IMG/VR virus record: IMGVR_UViG_3300025133_000482
Location: 1-28,157 of that record
Reading direction: 5' to 3' (one strand)
Source: a virus
DNA: 28,157 bases
Of this stretch, positions 13,840 through 21,119 are shown one piece after another. Under the pieces are notes generated by a model. It was not told the origin of the DNA. It did not search any database and saw nothing but the letters and a program-made list of their open reading frames with translations. Each line of letters opens with the position of its first letter. Position 1 is the first letter of the stretch. The translations under genes were made by a program, and so were the position numbers.

Positions 13840-16127
13840 TTAATGCTCCTTATGTAATTAACGTGTGGTAACAGGTTCTTCTTCTGTAGCCTTGTTAGCT
13901 TAGTGTACGGGAATAGCTCAGTCCACTCAGCCTCTGTAGGGGCTGCATTAGGTATTCCAGCACCTTCTCCCGGTAACACACTTGAAGAGGCTGTGCCTGT
14001 AGGTATTACCGTGGTGCTTGTACCCTGTTCAGTTCTATATGTAGGATAGTCACTATCCTCGAAAGCCCCATCACTAGGAGGTAAGTAGGTATCATCAGTA
14101 GGTAAAGTATCGTAACCTCCTAAGGTCAGTTCGCTACGGTAACCATCCTCTACAGCATTAAGGTCTTTACCTTCATGCATGTCGCCGTAACCATCTCTGT
14201 AGTACTCAGTAGGAACCTCACCTCTGACGTACTCGCCATCTGAGTTCCAGTAGTAACCCCAATCAGACTTGTCAGTAGCCAATGTGTCGTCATAGGTAGT
14301 GTCTTCGTTAATATCTACCTCTTCTGTTTCTACTGGAGCTTCTGCGTAAACCGTGTCATCTATAGACGCAGTAGGGTTCCTATCCATGTATTCTCGGAAG
14401 GCTGAGTCGTCTACAGGTGTCATGTCTCCATCTTGTTCTTCTGGAGAAACCCAAGTAGGCTTTGATGTAGCTGCTGGGGCGTTACCTTCTCCTGAAAACA
14501 ATCCTGAATAGGATGATAGGTTGGCTATTGGATTCCTCTCGTGTATCCCAGAGTATATGGACTCCCCCTTAGGTGTGAAGGGGGCAAGAAAACGCGGGTC
14601 GTACGGCGCTGTGTTGTCGTAGTAGTTCTGTTGAATCCTATCCCACTCGGTAGAGCGTACGTTGTTTTGGTGTGTAATTAACTTCCGATACTCCGGTAGA
14701 GTAATGTCTCCATCAGCTAGTTGCTGGTCTAGTCTTGCTTTCTCTTCAAGGTAGAGCCTCTTGTTTTCGCCTTGCTCTTCTCTAAGTCTACCTGACTCCT
14801 GATCAACATTGACCATAGGACGACCACCCATACCTATAAAGTCGAGCGCATCGCCTAGGTAGTCTGTTCTTAAGTACCCATCTTCAGTAAAAAGAGAACC
14901 TACATTCTCAGGATTAAGACCTATTTTACTTAGTAGCCCTTCTTTACCGAGAATACCGTGCAGGTCTGTGGTGTTGCCTATACGCCGTATGTCGTCAGGT
15001 ATTATATCATCACCGTCAATCTTATCCCGATCAACCTCTAGGTTATTGTCATTCGTCTGCTTTGTGTCACCAAATGCGTCTACGACAATATCTGCACCTG
15101 TCCCTAATAGGCCCGCCTTGATAGCGTCTTCAATGTCTAGGCTACCATCGTTGATAGCCTGTGATACGGCATCGTTAGTAGTGTGGCGTGTTAGGGAACC
15201 GATTACAGAATCGTCAGCGTATACGCTACCAAATCCGGGAACCTTACTTAAAACCCCTCCAGATAAGGCACCCGTTGCACCAGCCTTAAGAAGCCCCTCA
15301 GCGTCAAAATCCTGCGCCATCCACTGCTGTGCTGCCGTGGAGCCTAAAGCCGCCGCAGCGCCACTTCCGGCAAGTGCTCCCGCACCCGCAGTGGCCGCTG
15401 TAGCTCCCGGAGCAAGAGCACCGAGCGCAGCACCTCCTGTTGCTAAGCCCACCACTGCTGCGGCAAGGAGGGGGCCACCCTCCGTCAGGACACGAGCTAA
15501 GCCTGTGGGATCGTCCCGCAACTGGGCCTGTAGGGTGTTGTACTCCCCAATCTCGGCATCCCCTTTGTACTCAAAGTGTCCTGTGGGGGACTCCATTCCG
15601 AGCTGCTTTGCCTGAATGCCAGGGTGTCCCCCGTAGCCCGTATTGAGGACTTTTACTTCACCGTTCTCTACCTTGACTAGTGGGACACCAGCAGCCTCAG
15701 CAGCCTTATGGGCATCAGCCGTCTGTGTGGCCTGCACCCTGTCGATAGCCTTGGCCACCTGACCACCTTTCGACTGCGCGTGTCTTCCACCGCCACCCGA
15801 AAACTGACCTGCCGTCCGATGACCTCCCTGCGCGTCCGTAATGGCCTTCGTACGGGTCATGTACTCCGAGAGGGTTTCTCCTTCTTGAGGCCCATCCCCG
15901 AATTGCCTATTGTTGTACTCCTTTAAGCGCCCTTCACGAACATCCTTACGAAGTCCCTTCTTCTCCCCGTTCGTAAGGGCATCGTACCCATCGCCGTACC
16001 GCAGACGCGCCTCTTGGTTGATGTTCATCCCGGAGTAGTCACTACCCTCGCCCCAAAAGTCATTTTGGGTGAGCCGCTTGTCTATTAGTGTAGCGCCGAA
16101 GTACTCGGGGTTTGCCTCTGTCGCCAT
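13836..16127 (-). CDS. Large Gly/Ala-rich virion-associated protein with compositionally distinct N-terminal part, 763 aa
   Basis: No family is recognised. Residues 1-130 are polar and Gly-rich; 217-265 form a long Ala/Gly hydrophobic segment (LLAAAVVGLATGGAALGALA and following) that could cross or disturb a membrane; the middle has helical segments; the last 200 residues are acidic and Tyr/Asp/Thr-rich (DINEDTTYDDTLATDK). The coding DNA for about the first 300 residues (15228-16127) is visibly more GC-rich, with CG and CC-rich codons, than the rest of the gene and its neighbours, which suggests a mosaic origin. Position between small structural genes and the adaptor suggests a virion or ejection role. 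ATG has GGAG ten bases upstream. Confidence 0.6.
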   Translation of the reverse strand: MATEANPEYFGATLIDKRLTQNDFWGEGSDYSGMNINQEARLRYGDGYDALTNGEKKGLRKDVREGRLKEYNNRQFGDGPQEGETLSEYMTRTKAITDAQGGHRTAGQFSGGGGRHAQSKGGQVAKAIDRVQATQTADAHKAAEAAGVPLVKVENGEVKVLNTGYGGHPGIQAKQLGMESPTGHFEYKGDAEIGEYNTLQAQLRDDPTGLARVLTEGGPLLAAAVVGLATGGAALGALAPGATAATAGAGALAGSGAAAALGSTAAQQWMAQDFDAEGLLKAGATGALSGGVLSKVPGFGSVYADDSVIGSLTRHTTNDAVSQAINDGSLDIEDAIKAGLLGTGADIVVDAFGDTKQTNDNNLEVDRDKIDGDDIIPDDIRRIGNTTDLHGILGKEGLLSKIGLNPENVGSLFTEDGYLRTDYLGDALDFIGMGGRPMVNVDQESGRLREEQGENKRLYLEEKARLDQQLADGDITLPEYRKLITHQNNVRSTEWDRIQQNYYDNTAPYDPRFLAPFTPKGESIYSGIHERNPIANLSSYSGLFSGEGNAPAATSKPTWVSPEEQDGDMTPVDDSAFREYMDRNPTASIDDTVYAEAPVETEEVDINEDTTYDDTLATDKSDWGYYWNSDGEYVRGEVPTEYYRDGYGDMHEGKDLNAVEDGYRSELTLGGYDTLPTDDTYLPPSDGAFEDSDYPTYRTEQGTSTTVIPTGTASSSVLPGEGAGIPNAAPTEAEWTELFPYTKLTRLQKKNLLPHVNYIRSIK

Positions 16128-16128
16128 C

Positions 16129-16194
16129 TTAGGTGTACTCCAACTCTAAGGTCAATACTGCTGCGGTAGATCCATTCTTCGATTTACTACTCAT
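16129..16194 (-). CDS. Possible 21-aa micro-ORF filling the gap between two genes
   Basis: The frame starts in an 8-base overlap with the 107-residue gene's stop (ATGAGTAG) and ends one base before the next gene's ATG. The peptide starts MSSKSKNGSTAAVLTLELEYT. It has no clear ribosome site of its own and could be re-initiated after the upstream gene. The exact fit to the gap and the same 8-base overlap used elsewhere in the window are the only support. Confidence 0.25.
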   Translation of the reverse strand: MSSKSKNGSTAAVLTLELEYT

Positions 16195-16510
16195 CTTCTA
16201 ATTCCGCTAGGTGCTTGTAGAAAGATTCGACTGCAAAGAACAACTGCTTATAGGAGATAACCCCTTGAGATTTCCCTTGCCTAGAGGTTACTTCAAACGT
16301 GTCATTCATGTTCTCAGCAGTCATCTTGGCACTTAGCGTACGAGAGAAGTTAGCATCTACGAACTCTCCGTTCTGCCTTTTGATAACAGCCTCTTGTACC
16401 TCCACAAGAACTTCATGATCTTCAGGAGTAAAGAAGGTTACCTTAGCTGGACGGTAGTATGTTGTTTCTGTTCTGGTTACCTCTGTAACCTTTTCCTTAT
16501 ATCTAGACAT
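16187..16510 (-). CDS. Small protein of the virion region, 107 aa
   Basis: Starts MSRYKEKVTEVTRTETTYYRPAK, with a charged Thr-rich N terminus, then a mixed alpha/beta body (DHEVLVEVQEAVIKRQNG, SRTLSAKMTAENM, QLFFAVESFYKHLAELEDE). AAGGCGGG precedes the ATG. No family is recognised. It stands between fibre-like genes and the 763-residue gene in the late operon, so a small structural or assembly role is likely. Base composition here returns to the window average, unlike the GC-richer genes on both sides. Confidence 0.65.
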   Translation of the reverse strand: MSRYKEKVTEVTRTETTYYRPAKVTFFTPEDHEVLVEVQEAVIKRQNGEFVDANFSRTLSAKMTAENMNDTFEVTSRQGKSQGVISYKQLFFAVESFYKHLAELEDE

Positions 16511-16570
16511 TAAGCCCGCCTTGTTTGTCAGTTTCTAATGGCATTAAGCACCTGTTGATTGAACGTACAT

Positions 16571-17212
16571 TTATGCGGGTGTCAAAATGAGAGTGTTAGC
16601 TATATTGTCACCCGAAACAGTCCCTGTGAATACGCCGGGGTCGGGGATTCCAGTGAGCCTTGTTGCATAGGCGATAGCCCCGCTACTCTCCCAATCGAAG
16701 TCGGCCCTTTTCACCGTGCCTGCCAGAGTATATCCAGATGGTGCTCCGGTTATGTCGGCACCCTCGCCCATCTCGCCACCGCACGACACAACGAAATCCC
16801 TCCTACCAACGCTGCCCGAAGCTGGCGGTGGATTTGGTGCGTTGCCTTGGTCATAGTTAGAGGTCGAGTCGCCACTTGTCGGCTCTACACAACCTCGCCA
16901 AAAAGTTACGACTGCTGAATTGCTCCTCTCGCCGTTGGTGGAGACAATAGAAGTATCTCCACTATCCATCGTCCTCACCCAGAGGCAACCAGAGTTATCA
17001 CTGCCGGGAGGGGTTGCCTTGATTCGTGTCCAGTCGGCCACTTGTATCGTGCCATTAGTGTCAGCGACTATCCACATGACACCAATATCCCCGGTATCGA
17101 AGACAGCACCAGATATGTCTAAAGTAAAACCCGCGTCACCTGTTCCTGTTACCGTGTCCATCAACTCAATGGCAGGGCCAGAGATGGCCATTACTTTGCG
17201 AGCTATGCTCAC
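16571..17212 (-). CDS. Beta-rich fibre or capsid-decoration type protein, 213 aa
   Basis: Almost entirely short beta strands and Gly/Asp/Thr/Ser turns (TGTGDAGFTLDISGAVFDTGDIGVMWIVADTNG), with a Pro-rich loop NAPNPPPASGSVGRRD and a Gly-rich end. This is typical of phage surface beta-sandwich domains that bind receptors or decorate capsids. The start is GTG 17212 in a GTGA overlap with the upstream fibre-like gene, so the two are probably made together. The DNA is more GC-rich than the average of the window. Specific partner or ligand cannot be told. Confidence 0.6.
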   Translation of the reverse strand: MSIARKVMAISGPAIELMDTVTGTGDAGFTLDISGAVFDTGDIGVMWIVADTNGTIQVADWTRIKATPPGSDNSGCLWVRTMDSGDTSIVSTNGERSNSAVVTFWRGCVEPTSGDSTSNYDQGNAPNPPPASGSVGRRDFVVSCGGEMGEGADITGAPSGYTLAGTVKRADFDWESSGAIAYATRLTGIPDPGVFTGTVSGDNIANTLILTPA

Positions 17213-18186
17213 GACATATCACTCCCGGCTTGGAAGCCATACCACGTTGTCCCACCGTCATAGGTAAACATTGTGTATATCGCAACATCGGTAGCAGCAG
17301 GAACAGAAGGCGCAGAGCCTCCGTCCCACTTAACAGCGGCAGGCCATGTAATCGTGTAAGCACTACCCCCTTGTGTAATAACAAGCGTCAACCCAAAGGC
17401 ATTACCTGTAGATGGTACATTGCTAAAGGTGAACGTGGTGTTAGATGATAGCGTCTTGTGTTGAACATTCCCTAAAGCGCAATTAATAACCGAAGCAGAG
17501 ATAGCCGCAGCAGTCTCATTAACCTGTGTGGCTGTGAGAACAGTGAAGTCACCTGCTGCTGGGGTGTTACTACCCACAACGGCATCTACAGTGCCTCCGT
17601 TAATGTCAGCAGTGGTGGCAGTGAGAGAGGTAATCGTACCAAGAGTGGTAATCTGTGCAGAACCTGTCCACCCATCCAGTCCGTCAGGGGTAACTGAGCG
17701 AGTGGCATCAGTTCCTGCGTTTGTTTCTGCAACTGTGGCAAGCTCTACCAAGCCTGATGTTGTCAGGTCAGCAGTAGGAATGCCAACAAAGGTGGACGCT
17801 GTTAGAGAAGTGAATGTGCCATCATCGGCAGATAGGGTAGTGAACGCACCATCGGTAGCAGATAAGGTGGTGAATGTGCCAGCAGCAGGGGTAGACCCGC
17901 CTATCACAGCGCCATCAATCGTACCGCCGTTGATATCAACAGTGGTGACAGAACCGCCATCATCAACAGTCGCACCTGCGAAGGTAACTGTCCCTGTGGC
18001 AGTGACATTGGCAGCAGTGACCGTCCCTGTAAAGACAGGGTTTGATGTAGGAGCAGCTAAGGCAAAGGCCGCCTTAATAGATTCGTACTCTGTAGTATGC
18101 TCTGCTCCTTGAACTACCTTGTCAGGATCAGCAGCAGGTAGAGTATCTTTAGCTCCGAAGTTAGTTGTGATATTGTACGTAATCAT
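17209..18186 (-). CDS. Tail-fibre-like protein with internal repeats, 325 aa
   Basis: N-terminal lead MITYNITTNFGAKDTLPAADP is a usual start of phage fibre proteins that attach to virions. The body carries repeats: DINGGTIDGAVIGGSTPAAG at 84-103 and a second DINGGTVDAVVG...TPAAG at 194-212; FTTLSA/FTSLTA units at 105-130; and the fibre motif GLVELATVAETNAGTDATRSVTP at 145-167. The C-terminal third (FTFSNVPSTGNAFGLTLVITQ) is a separate beta domain ending in WYGFQAGSD. It likely builds an elongated trimeric fibre. It is the first gene after the post-capsid hairpin and is coupled to the 213-residue gene. Confidence 0.75.
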   Translation of the reverse strand: MITYNITTNFGAKDTLPAADPDKVVQGAEHTTEYESIKAAFALAAPTSNPVFTGTVTAANVTATGTVTFAGATVDDGGSVTTVDINGGTIDGAVIGGSTPAAGTFTTLSATDGAFTTLSADDGTFTSLTASTFVGIPTADLTTSGLVELATVAETNAGTDATRSVTPDGLDGWTGSAQITTLGTITSLTATTADINGGTVDAVVGSNTPAAGDFTVLTATQVNETAAAISASVINCALGNVQHKTLSSNTTFTFSNVPSTGNAFGLTLVITQGGSAYTITWPAAVKWDGGSAPSVPAATDVAIYTMFTYDGGTTWYGFQAGSDMS

Positions 18187-18254
18187 AAAAGGTTCCTGTT
18201 AGTTACACCGTATTAATCTGTTCTATAATAAGTTATAAAACACAGCAATAAGGT

Positions 18255-18278
18255 GTACCGCCCCCGAAGGGGCAGTAC
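18255..18278 (-). terminator. UUCG-capped 10-bp hairpin just downstream of the capsid gene
   Basis: On the minus-strand RNA the arm GUACUGCCCC pairs with GGGGCGGUAC (one U-G pair) around a UUCG tetraloop, beginning ten bases after the capsid stop codon. This is a very stable structure. No U-run follows immediately; a UUUU appears about 16 bases further on. It may be a partial terminator, like the one after the T7 capsid gene, or a 3' mRNA-protecting end. Confidence 0.6.
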
Positions 18279-18287
18279 GAGTAGGAC

Positions 18288-19190
18288 TTACTCAGTCCAG
18301 AGAGTGAAACCAGACTCAGGACGGTAGATTGAAGTACCGTACAGAGTATCAGCGGTGTACAGAGTTGCCAAGTACTCCTGCTGGTACTGAGTCTGAGAAC
18401 GAACACCCTTCTGGTTTACACAGAGGAAGGTGTCAGAGTGGAACAACACGTTGCCACGTGCGCCTGACTCAGTGGGGACGTTGGTAGAAACGTAGATGTC
18501 GATGCCGTACAGCTCACCGATCTTACCGTTTACAACACCACGACCATTCACGAAGTCAGAAGATACGTAACGATCAATGCCCATAATCTTGTTACGTACC
18601 TGAGGTGCGATAACAAACTTACGTCCATCCATGGGGGTATCCGCGTCATCCATTTTCTGAATGAGGTTACGGAAACCTGCATCGGTGAAGTCAGAGCCTA
18701 CGCCAGTAACGTAAGCAGACAGAACACCAGCAGTGTCAGTGAAAGACTGATCAGTTTGGTTGTCTGCACCAGTACCGTTACCGATAGACTTGGTGAGATC
18801 GAACAGATCACTGTCCTTCTGGAGTGCCAGAGCGTAACCAGCATCAGAAGTGTAGAACTGACGCAGAGACGCAAGCGCCTGAGTAGCAGTAATATCTTCA
18901 ATGTGGTTAGAGTACTCAAAGTGCTTGTCGATTGCAACTACCAACTCGGTGTGAGTGTTAGCTTGCAGAGTGACTTGCGCTTCAGCAGTCTTTGCATTGG
19001 CTGAACCACGAACAGGCTTAGGAATGTGGATGGTATCACCCTTCTTTCCTTCCATGCTCAGGTTACGTACAAGCGGAGCCATTACGAGGGATTTCTCGTA
19101 AGCCGCGATTACTTCATCACTCCAAAGTTCGGGGATGAATACTGCTGCCGTAGTGTTAGTTACACTAGGGACGTTATTAAATGCTGCCAT
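18288..19190 (-). CDS. Major capsid protein
   Basis: The 300-residue product starts MAAFNNVPSVTNTTAAVFIPELWSDEV, then EKSLVMAPLVRNLSMEGKKGDTIHIPKP. This is the typical N-terminal arm and E-loop beginning of HK97-fold coat proteins of podovirus type. Helical spine (DLFDLTKSIGNG, FRNLIQKMDDADTPMDGRKFVIAPQVRNKIM) and P-domain-like strands (GELYGIDIYVSTNVP, GNVLFHSDTFLCV) follow. It forms the icosahedral shell. Ribosome site AAGGA lies ten bases before the ATG. The scaffold gene precedes and a stable hairpin follows, as expected for a highly expressed coat gene. Confidence 0.92.
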   Translation of the reverse strand: MAAFNNVPSVTNTTAAVFIPELWSDEVIAAYEKSLVMAPLVRNLSMEGKKGDTIHIPKPVRGSANAKTAEAQVTLQANTHTELVVAIDKHFEYSNHIEDITATQALASLRQFYTSDAGYALALQKDSDLFDLTKSIGNGTGADNQTDQSFTDTAGVLSAYVTGVGSDFTDAGFRNLIQKMDDADTPMDGRKFVIAPQVRNKIMGIDRYVSSDFVNGRGVVNGKIGELYGIDIYVSTNVPTESGARGNVLFHSDTFLCVNQKGVRSQTQYQQEYLATLYTADTLYGTSIYRPESGFTLWTE

Positions 19191-19228
19191 TTTACTAATT
19201 CCTTATTAAGGGTTCGGGCTTAATTGCC

Positions 19229-20065
19229 CTATTTGACACGCTTCTCCAAGTAAGCTAGTTGGATCTCTTCTTCCATGCTAGCATAACGCTCAGGATCAGT
19301 ACGCATCATACGGATTATATCAGAACGCCGATAGACCTTCTTAGTACGCCTAGCATCAGGGTTAGAGCGGGTGTTGCCTGTAGATGCTTTTCTAACCTCG
19401 TTAGACTGCGCTTGTTTCTCTGTCACCTTAGTCTGTTCAACTATGTTAGCGCGCTCTGCCCAGTTATTAAATAACTCAGCGGCACTGTCGTAGTCGTAAG
19501 TCTTATCAGCGTTTTGATACAAACGTACTCGGACTGGCGAAGCCTTCACCCACTCAGCAAAAGCAGGTTCAGCCAACGTCTTCTCCATATCAGGGAAGTC
19601 AGTCTTTAGTCTAGCGAGTGATTGTCGCTTCTGCATTTCGGCAGTAACAGCCTCGGCTTGTTTCAGCTTCGGATGGTTGTCAATCGCTCTTTTTACTGCT
19701 GCTTCAGGATCAATGAAGAAATCAACATCTTCTTCTACCTTAGGCTCGTCTTTTGCCTTGACAGATGAGGTGACGAACTCATCGAATGCTGCTCGTAGTT
19801 CTCCGACTTCGCTGGACTGCCGTCCAATTGCTTTTTCGGCTTCGGTGTGCATTCGGGCAATCTCTGCCCTAGTCTTACCCTTGTACTTTTCAGGGAGATC
19901 ATCTTCTTCGGTATCCTCGGAAGTAACCTCAGGCGTTGCTTCTACTTCTTCGTCTGTAAGAGGAACCTCATCGAACAGCTCCTCCCGTGTATCAGTCTTA
20001 GAATTATCTACTGCGCCTTCGTGCTCTTGATCAGTTGCCTGCTCAGGGTCAATCAGTGTTGCCAT
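19229..20065 (-). CDS. Scaffolding protein
   Basis: A 278-residue, strongly acidic N-terminal half (TDEEVEATPEVTSEDTEEDD), a helical middle (RAEIARMHTEAEKAIGRQSSEVGELRAAF; long coiled region about 60-130) and a basic C-terminal end (DARRTKKVYRRSDIIRMMRT) that would bind coat subunits. This acid-to-basic polarity, with the short ARMHTEAEKAIGRQ-type segment, is characteristic of podovirus scaffolds directly upstream of the coat gene. It shapes the procapsid and then leaves. CGGAG precedes the ATG. Confidence 0.85.
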   Translation of the reverse strand: MATLIDPEQATDQEHEGAVDNSKTDTREELFDEVPLTDEEVEATPEVTSEDTEEDDLPEKYKGKTRAEIARMHTEAEKAIGRQSSEVGELRAAFDEFVTSSVKAKDEPKVEEDVDFFIDPEAAVKRAIDNHPKLKQAEAVTAEMQKRQSLARLKTDFPDMEKTLAEPAFAEWVKASPVRVRLYQNADKTYDYDSAAELFNNWAERANIVEQTKVTEKQAQSNEVRKASTGNTRSNPDARRTKKVYRRSDIIRMMRTDPERYASMEEEIQLAYLEKRVK

Positions 20066-20115
20066 TGTAGTTCTCCGTACCCTTTGGGTATTATGGAAAT
20101 GATAAGGGGGGCTGG

Positions 20116-20334
20116 CTAGCCTTTATCCTTACCTTTTTTCGCCTCTCTCTCGTGCATTTTCTCCCACTTCATCCCCTCACCGGGGAAGGTGTGGTCAAGC
20201 TTGCACCGTATTGGCGATATCATTCTTTTAGCAGGTGCGCCACATTCGCATTCGACCATCCGAACCTCATGCTGCACCATACGTTCATAAACTCTATTAG
20301 ATTCTGTACATCTAAAATCATACAGTCTAAGCAT
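20116..20334 (-). CDS. FmdB-like zinc-ribbon protein, partly degenerate, 72 aa
   Basis: I start at the ATG whose A is base 20334, which overlaps the upstream stop by eight bases. A longer frame upstream to 20406 lies under the neighbouring gene. The product reads MLRLYDFRC at the start, then a later E-C29-E-C31-G and the tail IS(P)IRCKLDH. This is the layout of FmdB-type zinc ribbons often found beside phage portal or coat genes. The first knuckle normally has two Cys, but here Ser12 replaces the second, leaving C9, C29, C31 and perhaps C44 as ligands. Role unknown; zinc-dependent regulation is only suggested by the family name. Confidence 0.75.
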   Translation of the reverse strand: MLRLYDFRCTESNRVYERMVQHEVRMVECECGAPAKRMISPIRCKLDHTFPGEGMKWEKMHEREAKKGKDKG

Positions 20335-20557
20335 TTTCGTATTCCTCAAAGCCCTGCCTGATGAAATCCTCATAGCCAAGCATTCTGTTGAATACTTCAT
20401 AAGCACCCTTAGCTTTCCAGAATTCTTCCGTTGAATTGCAGTTCTCCAATTTAATCTGGTCTGCTCCTGCCTGCATGTCCTCTACGAAAGCATGCCATCC
20501 AGTACTAGCAAACAGGTCAACTAATGATTCATAATACGCTGTATAGTCTTCACTCAT
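20327..20557 (-). CDS. Small acidic phage protein, 76 aa
   Basis: Starts MSEDYTAYYESLVDLFASTGWHAFVEDMQ and contains FWKAKGAYEVFNRMLGYEDFIRQ. The pattern (a Gly-Trp followed by FVED, a short loop, then the AKG...VFNRML...YE helix) is one I recognise from many podovirus genomes, always beside the FmdB-like gene. It is all helical and acidic. Its function is not known; a scaffold or portal accessory is possible from context. It has ATGA and 8-base overlaps with its two neighbours. Confidence 0.72.
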   Translation of the reverse strand: MSEDYTAYYESLVDLFASTGWHAFVEDMQAGADQIKLENCNSTEEFWKAKGAYEVFNRMLGYEDFIRQGFEEYENA

Positions 20558-20700
20558 TTCTTAGCCCTTGTTTTAGTCACCTGTTTTGGAGGATTCTCTA
20601 AAACGTCAATCCGATCCGTTATGCTTTTAAGGATCTTGTTTATCTGCTCTACCGCTGAGTACAGTTCTTTCTGTACTTCGTGTGCTTTAACTAGTGCCAT
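20554..20700 (-). CDS. Coiled-coil microprotein, 48 aa
   Basis: ATG (complement of 20698-20700) has AGGAG eight to nine bases upstream, and the frame ends in an ATGA overlap with the next gene. The peptide starts MALVKAHEVQKELYSAVEQ, continues with heptad-spaced Ile/Leu (INKILKSITDRIDVLEN) and ends in a basic tail (KTRAKK). This is a short dimer- or trimer-forming helix. It is below usual length cut-offs, but its ribosome site and coupling are good. Function unknown. Confidence 0.68.
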   Translation of the reverse strand: MALVKAHEVQKELYSAVEQINKILKSITDRIDVLENPPKQVTKTRAKK

Positions 20701-20810
20701 TTAAGGTTCTCCTAACCAGATATTAACTTTCACATTAAGGCCCCATCAGCTCGTCAATCTTGACTCTCGTCATAGATATCCCATACTTGCTTAGTCCATT
20801 CAGACATCAG
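20701..20810. other. Short gap with no certain gene, two tiny overlapping ORFs
   Basis: Between two minus-strand genes. It holds a 17-codon frame (20754-20807) and an overlapping 12-codon frame (20735-20773), neither with a strong ribosome site. The ribosome site of the following 48-aa gene is in the loop of a 4-bp hairpin (GGTT-AGGAG-AACC, 20705-20717). No promoter or terminator is clear. Confidence 0.4.
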
Positions 20811-21119
20811 TTACACCAATTCATCGTCATCTGTGCCAGCACCAATGTGCCCTTGGGCTTCAGCGTGAGCCAAGATAGCATCATGTAAATCTCTGAGGGT
20901 TTTTCGTGTGTTCGCACCAACATCACTGAAACGTAGCCGTTCGGTTATATAGTTCACAGGCTCTCCTGCATCATCACGGTTAGCGATCTGGTAAGTAAGC
21001 CTGACATTCCTGTTGATAATAGACCCATCTTGCCTGCGGTCTATGACTAAGCCAAAGCGTTCGACAGTATCTGTTACAATAGACCTTGTTACAACTGGGG
21101 TTGTTCTAGTTCTCGCCAT
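20811..21119 (-). CDS. Unknown protein, 102 aa, in fibre-to-scaffold interval
   Basis: Starts MARTRTTPVVTRSIVTDTVERFGLVID, then beta-like strands (RNVRLTYQI), a helix (TRKTLRDLHDAILAHAEAQG) and an acidic C terminus (GTDDDELV). No family is recognised. The gene overlaps the last base of the fibre gene before it and is on the same transcript. Given its place, it may be a small virion or fibre-assembly protein. There is no hydrophobic segment or Cys. Confidence 0.6.
   Translation of the reverse strand: MARTRTTPVVTRSIVTDTVERFGLVIDRRQDGSIINRNVRLTYQIANRDDAGEPVNYITERLRFSDVGANTRKTLRDLHDAILAHAEAQGHIGAGTDDDELV

Noticed and set aside
14968-15615. 215-codon plus-strand ORF
   Set aside because: It is antisense to the GC-rich part of the 763-aa gene; long open antisense frames are expected there. 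No domain or ribosome site was seen.
16511-16570. 8- and 13-codon ORFs in the gap before the 107-aa gene
   Set aside because: They are too short and lack ribosome sites. One overlaps the next start by eight bases, but this alone is not enough.
18187-18254. Bacterial-type promoter between capsid and fibre gene (TTGCTG / TATAGA on the minus strand)
   Set aside because: Spacing is about 15 bases and both boxes are imperfect in an AT-rich stretch, so it is not supportable by eye.
19215-19228. GGGC-AATTAA-GCCC as a terminator between scaffold and capsid
   Set aside because: The stem is only four pairs with no U-run, and transcription must continue into the capsid gene.
20070-20090. TACCC-AAA-GGGTA hairpin before the scaffold ribosome site
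   Set aside because: Five pairs with a three-base loop is weak and could occur by chance; there is no further evidence for regulation.
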